Of a stretch of DNA of 64,000 nt, positions 8,179 through 15,448 are shown piece by piece. Each line of letters begins with the position of its first letter. Within the stretch, counting starts at the first letter, position 1. The translations under genes were made by a program, and so were the position numbers. The notes beneath the pieces were generated by a model, which was not told the DNA's origin, ran no database searches, and was given only the letters and a program-made list of their open reading frames with translations. Location of the stretch: positions 1 through 64,000 of the forward strand of contig JADJLR010000001.1 in the NCBI GenBank assembly GCA_016710015.1, written 5' to 3'. This DNA comes from Flavobacteriales bacterium (GTDB lineage: Bacteria; Bacteroidota; Bacteroidia; Flavobacteriales_F; PHOS-HE28).

Positions 8179-10353
8179 CTACTTCGTGATCCCTTCCAAG
8201 TCCAACAAGAACGCGTAGGTCAACGCGATCTCTTTGAATTGTTCGAAGCGACCACTGGCACCGCCATGTCCCACATCCATGTTGCAGTACATCACGAGCT
8301 TCTGATCGCCGGTCTTGGTGGCGCGCAACTTGGCCACCCACTTGGCGGGCTCCCAGTATTGCACTTGGCTGTCCCAGTAGCCTGTAACCACCAACAGGTG
8401 CGGGTAATCCTGTGCCACCACATTGTCGTAGGGCGAGTAGGAACGGATGTACTCGTAATAGGTGGTGTCCTGCGGATTCCCCCATTCGTTGAATTCGCCA
8501 GTGGTCAAGGGGATGCTCTCGTCCCACATGGTGCTTACCACATCCACGAAGGGCACATCGGCCACGGCCCCGTTGAAAAGGTCGGGCGCCATGTTCACCA
8601 CGGCACCCATCAACAGGCCACCCGCGCTACCGCCTTGGCAGTACAGGTGTTCCGGCGTGGTGAAGCCCTCTTGCACCAAGAATTTGCCGCAGTCGATGAA
8701 GTCGGTGAAGGTGTTCTTCTTCTTCAGCAGTTTGCCATCCTCGTACCAGTGGCGCCCCATCTCCTGCCCTCCGCGGATGTGCGCGAGGGCGTATACGAAG
8801 CCGCGGTCCAACAAGCTCAAGCGGCTGCTGCTGAAGCCGGCATCCATGCTGTTACCATAGGAGCCGTACCCGTACAGGAGCAAGGGGTTCTTGCCGTCCT
8901 TCTTCAGCCCTTTGCGGTACACGAGGGAGATCGGGACCTTGGTGCCGTCCGTTGCGGTGGCCCACAGGCGCTCGCTGGTGTAGTTCTCCACTTGGAACTT
9001 GCCGCCGAGCACTTCCTGTTGTTTCAGGAGGGTGCGTTCCTTGGTGTCCATGTCGTAGTCGTACTGCGTGCCGGGCGTGGTCATGCTGGTGTAGTAGTAG
9101 CGCAGCACATCCGTATCGAATTCGGGATTGTTGCTGACGTAGGCGGCGTAGGCGGGATCCTGGAAGCTCATGTACTCATCGGAACTGTTGTCCCAGCGCT
9201 TTATGCGGATCTGAAGCAGCCCGTTCTTACGCTCGCTCAACACCAGGAAATCCTTGAAGATCTCGATGCCGCCGAGGAACACGTCCGTGCGGTGCGAGAT
9301 CACCTCGGTCCAGTTCTCTTTCGTTGTGGCATTCACCGGCGTTCGCATCAGGCGGTAGTTCGGTGCGTCCAGGTTGGTGTTGATGTAGAAGTGGTCGCCG
9401 AAATGGTCCAGGCCATATTCCAGACCAACGATGCGCGGCTGGATCACACGGAAGCTGCCGTTCGGGTCATTGGCATCCAGCACACGGTATTCCGTCGTGA
9501 GCGTTTCGCTGGAACCGATCACGATGTACTTCTCGGACTTCGTCTTGCCCACGTACGTATTGAACATGTCGTCGGCCTCTTCGTACACCAAGGCATCGGC
9601 GCTTTGTGGGGTGCCCATGGTATGCTTGTAGATGCGGTAGGACCGCAGGGTGGTGGGCTCCTGCACCGTGTAGAAAACGGTCTTGTTGTCGTTCGCCCAG
9701 GTCACGCCACCATCCACATTCTCCAGCTTGTCCGCCAGCATTTCCCCGGTGCCAAGGTCCTTGAAGAACACGGTGTAGATCCTTCGGCTCACCGTATCCA
9801 CGGCATAGGCGAGCAGGTTGTTGTTCGGACTCACTTCAGCGCCTCCGACTTGGTAGTAGGCATGGCCCTCGGCCAGCTCAGGGACGTTCAACATGATCTC
9901 TTCCTTGCCGTTGGCATCGCCTTTCTTCCGGCATTGCAGTTCGTAGTCCTGCCCTATTTCGAAGCGCGAGTAGTACAAGTAGCCGTGGTATTTGAACGGC
10001 ACCGAACTATCGTCCTGCTTGATGCGACCGACCATCTCGTCGAACAACTCCTTCTGGAGCGTGTCGGTGTGTGCGAGGATCGCTTTCCTGTAGTCGTTCT
10101 CCGCGTTCAGGTAGTCCAGGACGTCCTGGGTCTGTGCATCCGGTGTCTCCGCCTCCTTCTGCGCATCGCTCAAGCGCATCCAGAAATAGTCGTCGTGGCG
10201 CACTTGCCCATGTTCGGTCATGGCATGGGGTACCACTTTGGCCACCGGGGCTTTGGGTCCTTCTGCGGTCCCGGTTGCCGCTTCATCGCCACACGCAGTA
10301 AGGAGAAGAAGTGGAAGACCAAGGGTCGAAAAGCGGAGGGAGGAATGGGTCAT
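8179..10353 (-). CDS. ptrB: oligopeptidase B (S9A serine peptidase), lipoprotein
   Basis: The start at 10353 is preferred because it gives a lipoprotein signal (TLGLPLLLLTAC, lipobox Cys at residue 20); an upstream ATG would add 21 charged residues. The 724-residue protein has an N-terminal propeller domain and a C-terminal alpha/beta-hydrolase domain. The catalytic triad is visible: Ser in GGSAGGLLMG, Asp in GYWDSQVQYWEP and His in NMDVGHGGASGR. Oligopeptidase B cuts short peptides after Lys or Arg, and the propeller keeps out folded proteins. The lipobox places this one in the cell envelope. It is transcribed convergently with the upstream T9SS pair. Confidence 0.9.
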   Translation of the reverse strand: MTHSSLRFSTLGLPLLLLTACGDEAATGTAEGPKAPVAKVVPHAMTEHGQVRHDDYFWMRLSDAQKEAETPDAQTQDVLDYLNAENDYRKAILAHTDTLQKELFDEMVGRIKQDDSSVPFKYHGYLYYSRFEIGQDYELQCRKKGDANGKEEIMLNVPELAEGHAYYQVGGAEVSPNNNLLAYAVDTVSRRIYTVFFKDLGTGEMLADKLENVDGGVTWANDNKTVFYTVQEPTTLRSYRIYKHTMGTPQSADALVYEEADDMFNTYVGKTKSEKYIVIGSSETLTTEYRVLDANDPNGSFRVIQPRIVGLEYGLDHFGDHFYINTNLDAPNYRLMRTPVNATTKENWTEVISHRTDVFLGGIEIFKDFLVLSERKNGLLQIRIKRWDNSSDEYMSFQDPAYAAYVSNNPEFDTDVLRYYYTSMTTPGTQYDYDMDTKERTLLKQQEVLGGKFQVENYTSERLWATATDGTKVPISLVYRKGLKKDGKNPLLLYGYGSYGNSMDAGFSSSRLSLLDRGFVYALAHIRGGQEMGRHWYEDGKLLKKKNTFTDFIDCGKFLVQEGFTTPEHLYCQGGSAGGLLMGAVVNMAPDLFNGAVADVPFVDVVSTMWDESIPLTTGEFNEWGNPQDTTYYEYIRSYSPYDNVVAQDYPHLLVVTGYWDSQVQYWEPAKWVAKLRATKTGDQKLVMYCNMDVGHGGASGRFEQFKEIALTYAFLLDLEGITK

Positions 10354-10452
10354 GTTCTGTTCTTGGTGCGGCGAATATCGCTTTCTCTTTTCCGACGAGC
10401 GTATGGATGAATGCACTTGTAGAGCCAGAATGGAAGTGTGTGAGGCGTCGAC

Positions 10453-10534
10453 CTAAACAGATTCGTCCACTTTGTAGTCGTTCTGCAGCACCCGTGCAAT
10501 GGCGGTGGCGCGGGAGGCGCTGAGGTCCCAGTTT
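10453..10534 (-). pseudogene. fragment of an OmpA-like gene, cut by the 91-bp repeat
   Basis: Read on the minus strand, this encodes NWDLSASRATAIARVLQND, closely matching NWDLSASRATTIARILQTD in the intact OmpA-like gene at 14275-15165. It stops six codons later, short of the normal C-terminus. Its upstream part is missing because repeat copy C begins at 10535. It is a paralogous scrap, diverged from the intact gene by several substitutions. Confidence 0.75.
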
Positions 10535-10625
10535 AAACCACCGCAGGGTCTCCTGAGGCACGAAGGGACCCTGCGCTTTCGACTACGAACGACAGGGTCC
10601 TCTTCGAGAGACCCTATCGTGGTTT
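10535..10625 (+). repeat. 91-bp cloverleaf repeat, copy C
   Basis: Third full copy, in the same orientation as A and B. The left flank is the OmpA-like fragment; the right flank is the second DUF488 cassette. The IS110 target string CCGCAGGGTCTC is intact here, so this copy is an unoccupied target. Confidence 0.9.
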
Positions 10626-11479
10626 GCTGCAAGCCTTGGGTGGTCGTGCGGAGAAGATCCGGCTGCACAAGCTGTTGTTGCTGTACATGGCGAAGCGTGG
10701 CGAGGCGGCCTACCACTTTGTTCCATACCGCTACGGGGCCTTCAGTTTCCAGGCCAACGCTGATCTGGTGGCCTTGACCACACGCGGCCTGATGGCCAAC
10801 CACGAAAAGGAATGGGAGCTGCTGGACACCGAGGACCACGCCGCCGCTTTGAAGCCCAATGACCGGGCGCTGTTGCAAATGGTTCTGGAGCAATATGGCG
10901 AATTGGGCCGCGATGCCTTGGTGCGCGAGACCTACATCCGTTTCCCCTACACCGCCCTGCGCAGTGCCATGGCGGAGCGCCTCCTGAACACCGAGCAACG
11001 CAGCGCCGTGGCGCATGCTTTACCGACAGATGCACCGGAAGGTCTCTACACGATCGGATACGAAGGGCTGGACCTCGATGCCTTCTTGAACAAGTTGATC
11101 AAGGCCCGCGTGGCCGTGCTCTGCGATGTACGCCGCAACGCGTACAGTATGAAGTACGGCTTCAGCAAAAAGCAACTGCAACATGCTTGCGAGGGTGTGG
11201 GTATTCAGTACGAGCATCTGCCCGAACTGGGCATTGCCAGCGATGAGCGGAGGGAACTGAACACACAGGCCGACCGCGATGCGCTCTTTGCGCGCTATGC
11301 GAAGCGCACCCTATCGACCACGCAAGAAGCACAGGAGCATATCGCGCAATTAGTGGCCGAGCAAGGTCGCGTGGCCATCATGTGCTTTGAGCATGAGCAG
11401 CAATGCTGCCACCGGGGCACCTTGGCCCAAGCGGTGGTGCAACTGCCCGCTTTCCATGGAGGAACTCGCACACATATAG
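10626..11479 (+). CDS. DUF488 family protein with N-terminal winged-helix-like domain, copy 2 (5'-truncated)
   Basis: The frame enters from repeat copy C without a credible start, so the N-terminus is probably lost. Residues of about 1-110 (KIRLHKLLLLYMAKRGEA, YRYGAFSFQANADL) resemble the small domain found ahead of some DUF488 proteins. Residues 130-280 are the DUF488 domain: LYTIGYEGLDLDAFLNKL, VLCDVRRNAYSMKYGFSK, and the CF..EQQCCHR signature near the end. DUF488 proteins are uncharacterised; the conserved Cys/His signature suggests nucleic-acid or metal binding. The natural stop is probably TAG at 11477-11479, one frame away from the longest reading, which implies a small indel near 11460. 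The next gene begins 24 bases later. Confidence 0.7.
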
Positions 11480-11491
11480 TCCCTGCCACCG

Positions 11492-11499
11492 TAGCTTTG
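11492..11499 (+). promoter_or_regulatory. TAnnTTTG box just before the helical protein gene
   Basis: TAGCTTTG matches the Bacteroidota -7 consensus and ends four bases before the ATG at 11504. If used, the transcript would start at or near the ATG and be leaderless. Copy 1 has the same box with its last G displaced. Confidence 0.35.
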
Positions 11500-11503
11500 A
11501 AGC

Positions 11504-12278
11504 ATGTTCGCCGCCGCGCCCAGCATAGAGAATGTTTGCCTGCCCTTGAAGCATTGGGCGGCTGCGCCGGGCAATGACCCGGTGAAGCGGGCGGTGCATG
11601 CCTTTGTGCAGCGTTTGAACACCCTACTGAAGGGCCGGGTCGAGCTGGTGAAAGCCACCGACGGCTTGCATGATGAGCTCTTTGCCTTGCGCTTGCGGGC
11701 GCTACAGCACTTGGCCACTACCAATGACCTGGATCTGATGGTCGCATTGGACCAAGTGGCCAAGGGATGGAAGGAAAAGGCGCAGGGGCAGGCCATGGAA
11801 CTGATGGTCTGGAACATGGAATTCGCGGTAGATGTGCAGCGCGACCTGCTGCGCTCTTTGAAGAGCCAAGGCATTGCCCTGAACACTGACACCGTGGCCA
11901 CCTTCGCCCCCTTACGTGACCACCGCTTTACGGAGGCTCGTTGCGCTTGTGCCGGCCTTGGTACCCAACCCGCAGGCTGCAGAGGTGCTCACCACTTGGC
12001 TGCTCGCCTCTCTGCGCATGGAACTGGCGCTGCTGATGGCCGATGCGGTGCTGAACGAGGAAGTGGCTATAGGTCCCAAGCGGCTCTACGCGCTGAACAG
12101 CATGCTGGTACGCGCCGCGCAGGACTTTGGCGCTTGCGCCAGCCTGATGGGCCTTACACGCAGCACTCGACCAGAGCCGGTCTTCCTTGCAGCGGAACCG
12201 GTGTCCGCAGCCTACATCAAAGAACAGAAGGAGCTGGCCGAACTGGGCATCGGCGACTGGTTCAAAGCTTGGGCATGA
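11504..12278 (+). pseudogene. helical protein of unknown family, copy 2 (frameshifted near 11933)
   Basis: The first 140 residues are clean (start MFAAAPSIENVCLPLKHW). An extra base near 11933 (GGAGGCTCG here, GGAGCTCG in copy 1) shifts the frame, after which the same C-terminal half as copy 1 follows to the TGA at 12276-12278. No domain is recognised; the composition is Ala/Leu-rich and strongly helical. The stop overlaps the MazF-like start by ATGA. Since each copy is intact where the other is broken, the ancestral gene was a single open frame of about 255 codons. Confidence 0.6.
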
Positions 12279-12621
12279 GCGTACCGTGGAGCGCCTTGCA
12301 GCCCGGCACCGTGGTGGATGCCGACCTGGGCTTGCCCCCGGTCACGGTGGGTCGCGAGATCCAGAAACATCGCCCCTGCTTGGTGTTGGCACCGATGCCA
12401 TCTCTCGGCTTGTTGATGATCGTACCCATTAGCAAACCATGAGTTACACGAACGTGGAATTGGAGCCCGACCGGGGTAATGGGCTCACGGCGCGGTGCTT
12501 CGGCCAATGCCATCAATTGCGCAGCATCGACATGGCGCGCGTCACCAAGGTGCGTGGGCGCTTGGACCCCATCGCGCACACCCGCTTCAAGAGGACGTTG
12601 GCGCGCTTGCTTGGTCTGTGA
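12275..12621 (+). pseudogene. MazF/PemK-like endoribonuclease, copy 2 (internal 13-base deletion)
   Basis: Landmarks are GTVVDADLGLPPVTVGREIQ, KHRPCLVLAP, LLMIVPISK, then after a frameshift SYTNVELEPDRGNGL and QLRSIDMARVTKVRGRLDPI. These match the MazF/PemK pattern, including the QxRxIDxxR strand that closes the fold. Relative to copy 1, 13 bases are missing just after ISK (near 12437), which breaks the frame. MazF proteins cut mRNA at short sequence motifs and are normally held by an antitoxin encoded next door. No typical small antitoxin is seen; only the helical protein is coupled to it. Confidence 0.6.
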
Positions 12622-12660
12622 GCGTGATCCTTGAGGTCCGGTTCCCTACTTTGCCGCTCC

Positions 12661-12705
12661 ATGAGTCCCGCCATCGATAGCGAATACGAGTTGGTGGAAC
12701 TCTAA
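12661..12705 (+). pseudogene. first 14 codons of an unidentified gene, cut by the 91-bp repeat
   Basis: An ATG preceded by TACTTTGCCGCTCC opens MSPAIDSEYELVEL and ends at a stop made by the first bases of repeat copy D. The start context resembles other starts in this window, so this was probably a real gene whose remainder has been lost. Confidence 0.35.
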
Positions 12706-12716
12706 ACCACCGCAGG
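12704..12716 (+). repeat. 91-bp cloverleaf repeat, copy D, left part
   Basis: The first 13 bases of the element (AAACCACCGCAGG). The rest continues at 14137 after the IS110 insertion; the two parts add up to 91 bases. Confidence 0.85.
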
Positions 12717-12729
12717 CTCTAGTCTTGCA

Positions 12730-12925
12730 CGGTCGATAAGGAGTTGCTTCCTTGTCGAGTGATAGATCACTGAAGAGAACTGAGCCTGGCCGTGGGTGAA
12801 CCAACTCCGCAGATAGGGAACAGCCCTATGAGACCTATCGGTACCCATGGTCATCTCAGGTCTTAGGCTCGGATAGAATTGCAGGCGTAAGGGCCTATTA
12901 GAGTCATGGAGCATCGGACCTGTCG
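12730..12925 (+). ncRNA. IS110 bridge RNA
   Basis: The left end folds as described for IS621 bridge RNA. A 5' hairpin pairs 12734-12742 with 12749-12757. The target loop is closed by CCGTGGGT (12790-12797) with ACCCATGG (12843-12850) and capped by ATAGGG/CCCTAT; it exposes CCGCAG (12807-12812) and GAGACC (12830-12835). CCGCAG equals the left half of the target, and GAGACC is the reverse complement of GGTCTC, the adjoining right half in the 91-bp repeat. The donor loop, closed by CAGGTC (12857-12862) with GACCTG (12917-12922), exposes ATAGAAT (12873-12879), matching the right end of the IS, and TAGAGTC (12899-12905), complementary to the left end. Exact 5' and 3' ends are not determined. Confidence 0.8.
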
Positions 12926-12971
12926 CTCAGCCTCTCCAGCGATCGTTTGTACAACCCAAATGTAACTGTTG

Positions 12972-13960
12972 ATGGAACATTGGATAGGCATTGACGTGAG
13001 CAGCGCGACACTAGACTTCGCACTGCTGGATGGAAAAGGCACGCACCTTGAGAGCGTGCAAAGAGAACGACCGCAAGGCGGTGATGAAGTTGATGGGTCA
13101 GTGGAGTAAGCGTCACGGTGTGGAGGTGGGCAAGAGTTTGATCGCTTGGAAGCAACCGGGCACTACACACTGATGATGCTGAACCTGATCGTTGGGCAGC
13201 AGTGGCATGCTTGGTTGGCGCACCCCAACGACATCCAGCAGAGCATGGGTATCAAGCGCGTGAAGAACGACAAGGTGGATGCCCTGCGCATCGCGCAGTA
13301 TGCACGCACCTTCCATGAGAAAGCCAGATTGTTCACAGCACAGAACCTGAAGCTGGACCGGCTCAAGCATTTGATCACACGTAGGAACCACCTAGTGCGT
13401 AGCCGGGCTAGGCATAGGCACACATCACGGACCTGAACCGCTATATGGACCGCCAGCTAAGGACCGAGTTCGATCGCATCGACAAGCGAGATCGGCTCGA
13501 GGACCAACTCGTGGCCCATGTGGATGCCTTGATCCTTGCCGAGATCAGGACCATCACAGACCGAACGGCAGTACGATCTGTTGCGCACCATACCCGGCGT
13601 TGGCCGCACTCGCCGCATACCTGGTGGCCTGCACCGATGGCTTTGCACGCTTCAACACGCCGCGCCAGCTCGTGCCATGCCGGTGTCGCACCCTTCGAGC
13701 GCAGCTCAGGCAGCAGCGTGCGTGGCCGCACCCAAGGTCGCATCAAGCTGATAAGTCGCTCAAGACCTTGCTGCACATGTCCGCGCTGGTAAGTGTGCGC
13801 GAACCCGGTGAACTGCGCCAGTACTTCGAGCGCAAGCGTGCTGAAGGCAAGCCGATCCTGGTGGTCAATGCAGTGCGCCAAGCTCGTGCATCGCGTGTGC
13901 GCTGATCCGGAACAACAGGCCCTACGAACGGCGACCGATAACAACGACCTGAACCACTAG
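12972..13960 (+). pseudogene. IS110-family transposase (frameshifted)
   Basis: The start is IGIDVSSATLDFALLD, with the first acidic residue of the DEDD RuvC-like domain. The next acids are seen in EATGHYT and KNDKVDALRIAQYA. The C-terminal domain shows IPGVGRT, LAAYLVACTDGFARF and the serine motif PFERSSGSSVRGR, which supplies the nucleophile in IS110 recombinases. The frame breaks near 13060, 13130, 13420, 13570, 13660 and 13870; the likely stop is TAG at 13958-13960. The span would encode about 329 residues, the normal length. All catalytic motifs survive, so recent inactivation or sequencing indels are both possible. Confidence 0.8.
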
Positions 13961-14136
13961 TTGCAACTTTGTGCATCGCGCCCAAACGGAAGTAGGCTCT
14001 GCTGGAGAGCAACCTGCCAGGATAGGCGCGATGAACGACGGGCAGAACATGTGTCGGGGGCACGCGCCCTGGCACATGCCTGGGTTCCTCATGCCTAAAA
14101 TAAACTCATCGTAATGCTTGCAATGACATAGAATAG

Positions 14137-14214
14137 GTCTCCTGAGGCACGAAGGGACCCTGCGGTTTCGGCTACGAACGACAGGGTCCTCTTCGAGAGA
14201 CCCTATCGTGGTTT
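14137..14214 (+). repeat. 91-bp cloverleaf repeat, copy D, right part
   Basis: The last 78 bases of the element, ending GTGGTTT. Two substitutions (GCGGTTTCGGCT instead of GCGCTTTCGACT) mark it as a slightly diverged copy. Confidence 0.85.
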
Positions 14215-14218
14215 GAAA

Positions 14219-14262
14219 AGCAAACAGCGCCTGCCCCAAAAGGACAAGCGCTGTTCATTTTC
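14219..14262 (-). terminator. rho-independent terminator of the OmpA-like gene
   Basis: AACAGCGC (14223-14230) pairs with GCGCTGTT (14248-14255). On the minus strand the hairpin is followed by TGCTTTTC. It lies just past the stop of the OmpA-like gene. Confidence 0.7.
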
Positions 14263-14274
14263 AAGATCCAGGAA

Positions 14275-15165
14275 CTACTCTCCGCTCGCTTGCTTCAGGC
14301 CGCTTTCGATCATGTTGTAGAACTGATCCAGCTTGGGCAGGATGACGATGCGGATGCGGCGGTTGGTGGAGCGGCCTTCAGCGGTCTCATTCGTGGCCAG
14401 CGGCACGTACTCGCTACGCGCACCGGCCGTGATGCGCGATGGGGCCACCTGGAAATCGGTCTGCAGAATACGGGCGATGGTGGTGGCGCGTGAGGCGCTG
14501 AGGTCCCAGTTGTCCTTGAAGCAATCGCGCTTGATGGGCACATTGTCCGTATGGCCTTCCACGAGGATCTCCATTTCGGGCTTGTCGTTCACCACGGTGG
14601 CCACTTTGCCGAGCACCTCCTTGGCACGTGCGGAGAGTTGTGTACTGCCGCTGCTGAAGAGCATCTTGTCGCTGAGGGAGATGAAGACCACGCTTTTCTC
14701 CACGTTCACCACCACGTCGGTGTCGTTGAGGTTGCCCAAGGAGCTCTTGAGGCTCACCACCAAGGCGAGAGTGACGCTGTCCTTCTTGGAGAGCGCATCG
14801 TGCAGGGTGCGGATGCGGAGGTCCTGCTCCCGGATCTGCTCCAGCGACTTCTCCAGGTTCTGCGCCTCTTTGGCGCTGAGGGTGGCCATGTTGCCCACGT
14901 TGTTCAGGAGGGCCGCGTTGGTGTTGTTCAGTTCGCGCACTTGGTCCTTCAGGTGCTGGTTGCTGCTTTCCAGCCCAGCGAGGCGCGCATCAAGCACCGA
15001 CTTCTCGCCCCGGCAGGCATCGAGCCCGCGGTTGCACTCATCGAGTTTGTTGTTGAGGGTCTCGTTGGAGGCCTGGATGGCGGCGTACTTCTTCTTGGAT
15101 ACACAGCCGGAGCCGAGCACTAACAGGCCCAGCAGGGGGAAGACGAAACGGTTCATGGTTCGCAT
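14275..15165 (-). CDS. OmpA-family peptidoglycan-binding lipoprotein
   Basis: The start at 15165 (MRTMNRFVFPLLGLLVLG) lies 18 bases after a TAGTTTTG promoter and gives a lipoprotein signal with lipobox LGSGC. Longer readings upstream would pass through the promoter. The mature protein has a coiled-coil stretch (ETLNNKLDECNRGLDACRG onward, about residues 30-140) and a C-terminal OmpA domain with ILVEGHTDNVPI and NWDLSASRATTIARIL, the pattern that binds diaminopimelate in peptidoglycan. It probably tethers the outer membrane to the wall. A strong terminator follows. Confidence 0.9.
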   Translation of the reverse strand: MRTMNRFVFPLLGLLVLGSGCVSKKKYAAIQASNETLNNKLDECNRGLDACRGEKSVLDARLAGLESSNQHLKDQVRELNNTNAALLNNVGNMATLSAKEAQNLEKSLEQIREQDLRIRTLHDALSKKDSVTLALVVSLKSSLGNLNDTDVVVNVEKSVVFISLSDKMLFSSGSTQLSARAKEVLGKVATVVNDKPEMEILVEGHTDNVPIKRDCFKDNWDLSASRATTIARILQTDFQVAPSRITAGARSEYVPLATNETAEGRSTNRRIRIVILPKLDQFYNMIESGLKQASGE

Positions 15166-15182
15166 GGATTTCGATTGAGCGC

Positions 15183-15190
15183 CAAAACTA
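15183..15190 (-). promoter_or_regulatory. promoter -7 box of the OmpA-like gene
   Basis: TAGTTTTG on the minus strand matches the Bacteroidota TAnnTTTG box and ends 17 bases before the preferred start codon. No clear -33 TTTG is seen. Confidence 0.6.
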
Positions 15191-15339
15191 GATCGAATGC
15201 GTTCACCGGTAGTGCTAAAAGCAGGGTATCCTGCCTTTTTCATTGCGGCGAGGGCAGCTAGGAAGCAGTGGGGTACATGCGAAGCGGTCGTTGGCGACAG
15301 CGCATTGGCACAGCTGGATCGATCGAAAGCGATGATCCT

Positions 15340-15385
15340 CGGCCGAAGGCATCGAAGACCATGAACGCCGTGGGTCCTTCGGCCG
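15340..15385. repeat. 10-bp inverted repeat between divergent genes
   Basis: CGGCCGAAGG (15340-15349) and CCTTCGGCCG (15376-15385) are perfect inverted arms separated by 26 bases. They lie upstream of the methyltransferase at 15449 and behind the OmpA-like gene's promoter region. It could be an operator or a relic; no T-run follows on either strand. Confidence 0.4.
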
Positions 15386-15448
15386 CATTCATCTGCGCCT
15401 ATCGGTGTGCATCCGTGGATGAGCTCAATGAGCCCCTAGCTTCGCCCG

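Larger units (their letters stand above)
10661..12513 (+). repeat. 1.86-kb direct repeat, copy 2
   Basis: Second copy of the DUF488/helical/MazF-like segment (compare 3469-5329). It is better preserved in the DUF488 gene and keeps the 3' end of the MazF-like gene, which continues past the point where copy 1 is cut. It lies between 91-bp repeat copies C and D. Confidence 0.9.
12717..14136 (+). mobile_element. IS110-family insertion sequence inserted in the 91-bp repeat
   Basis: A 1420-bp segment splits repeat copy D. It has no terminal inverted repeats and makes no evident target duplication, as expected for IS110. GG occurs at both junctions (12715-12716 and 14136-14137) and could be the shared core dinucleotide, so the ends are uncertain by one or two bases. 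It contains about 255 noncoding bases on the left with a bridge RNA, one transposase gene and about 175 noncoding bases on the right. The long left noncoding end fits the IS110 group rather than the IS1111 group. Confidence 0.85.

Noticed and set aside
8101..10410. 769-codon open frame on the plus strand opposite the oligopeptidase gene
   Set aside because: It is the antisense shadow of a gene with a full catalytic triad; composition is His/Val/Gln-rich with no recognisable domain.
12275..12621. Complete type II toxin-antitoxin pair
   Set aside because: The MazF-like gene is frameshifted in one copy and cut in the other, and no typical small antitoxin is encoded upstream. Only the unknown helical protein is coupled, so the pair is not called.
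3377..14214. 91-bp elements as integron attC sites
   Set aside because: The ends AAACCAC/GTGGTTT do not fit the RYYYAAC/GTTRRRY core, there is no integron integrase in the window, and the fold is a cloverleaf rather than a single attC hairpin.
12704..14214. 91-bp repeats as inverted terminal repeats of a larger transposon
   Set aside because: All copies are in direct, not inverted, orientation, and no transposase lies between A and B or between B and C.
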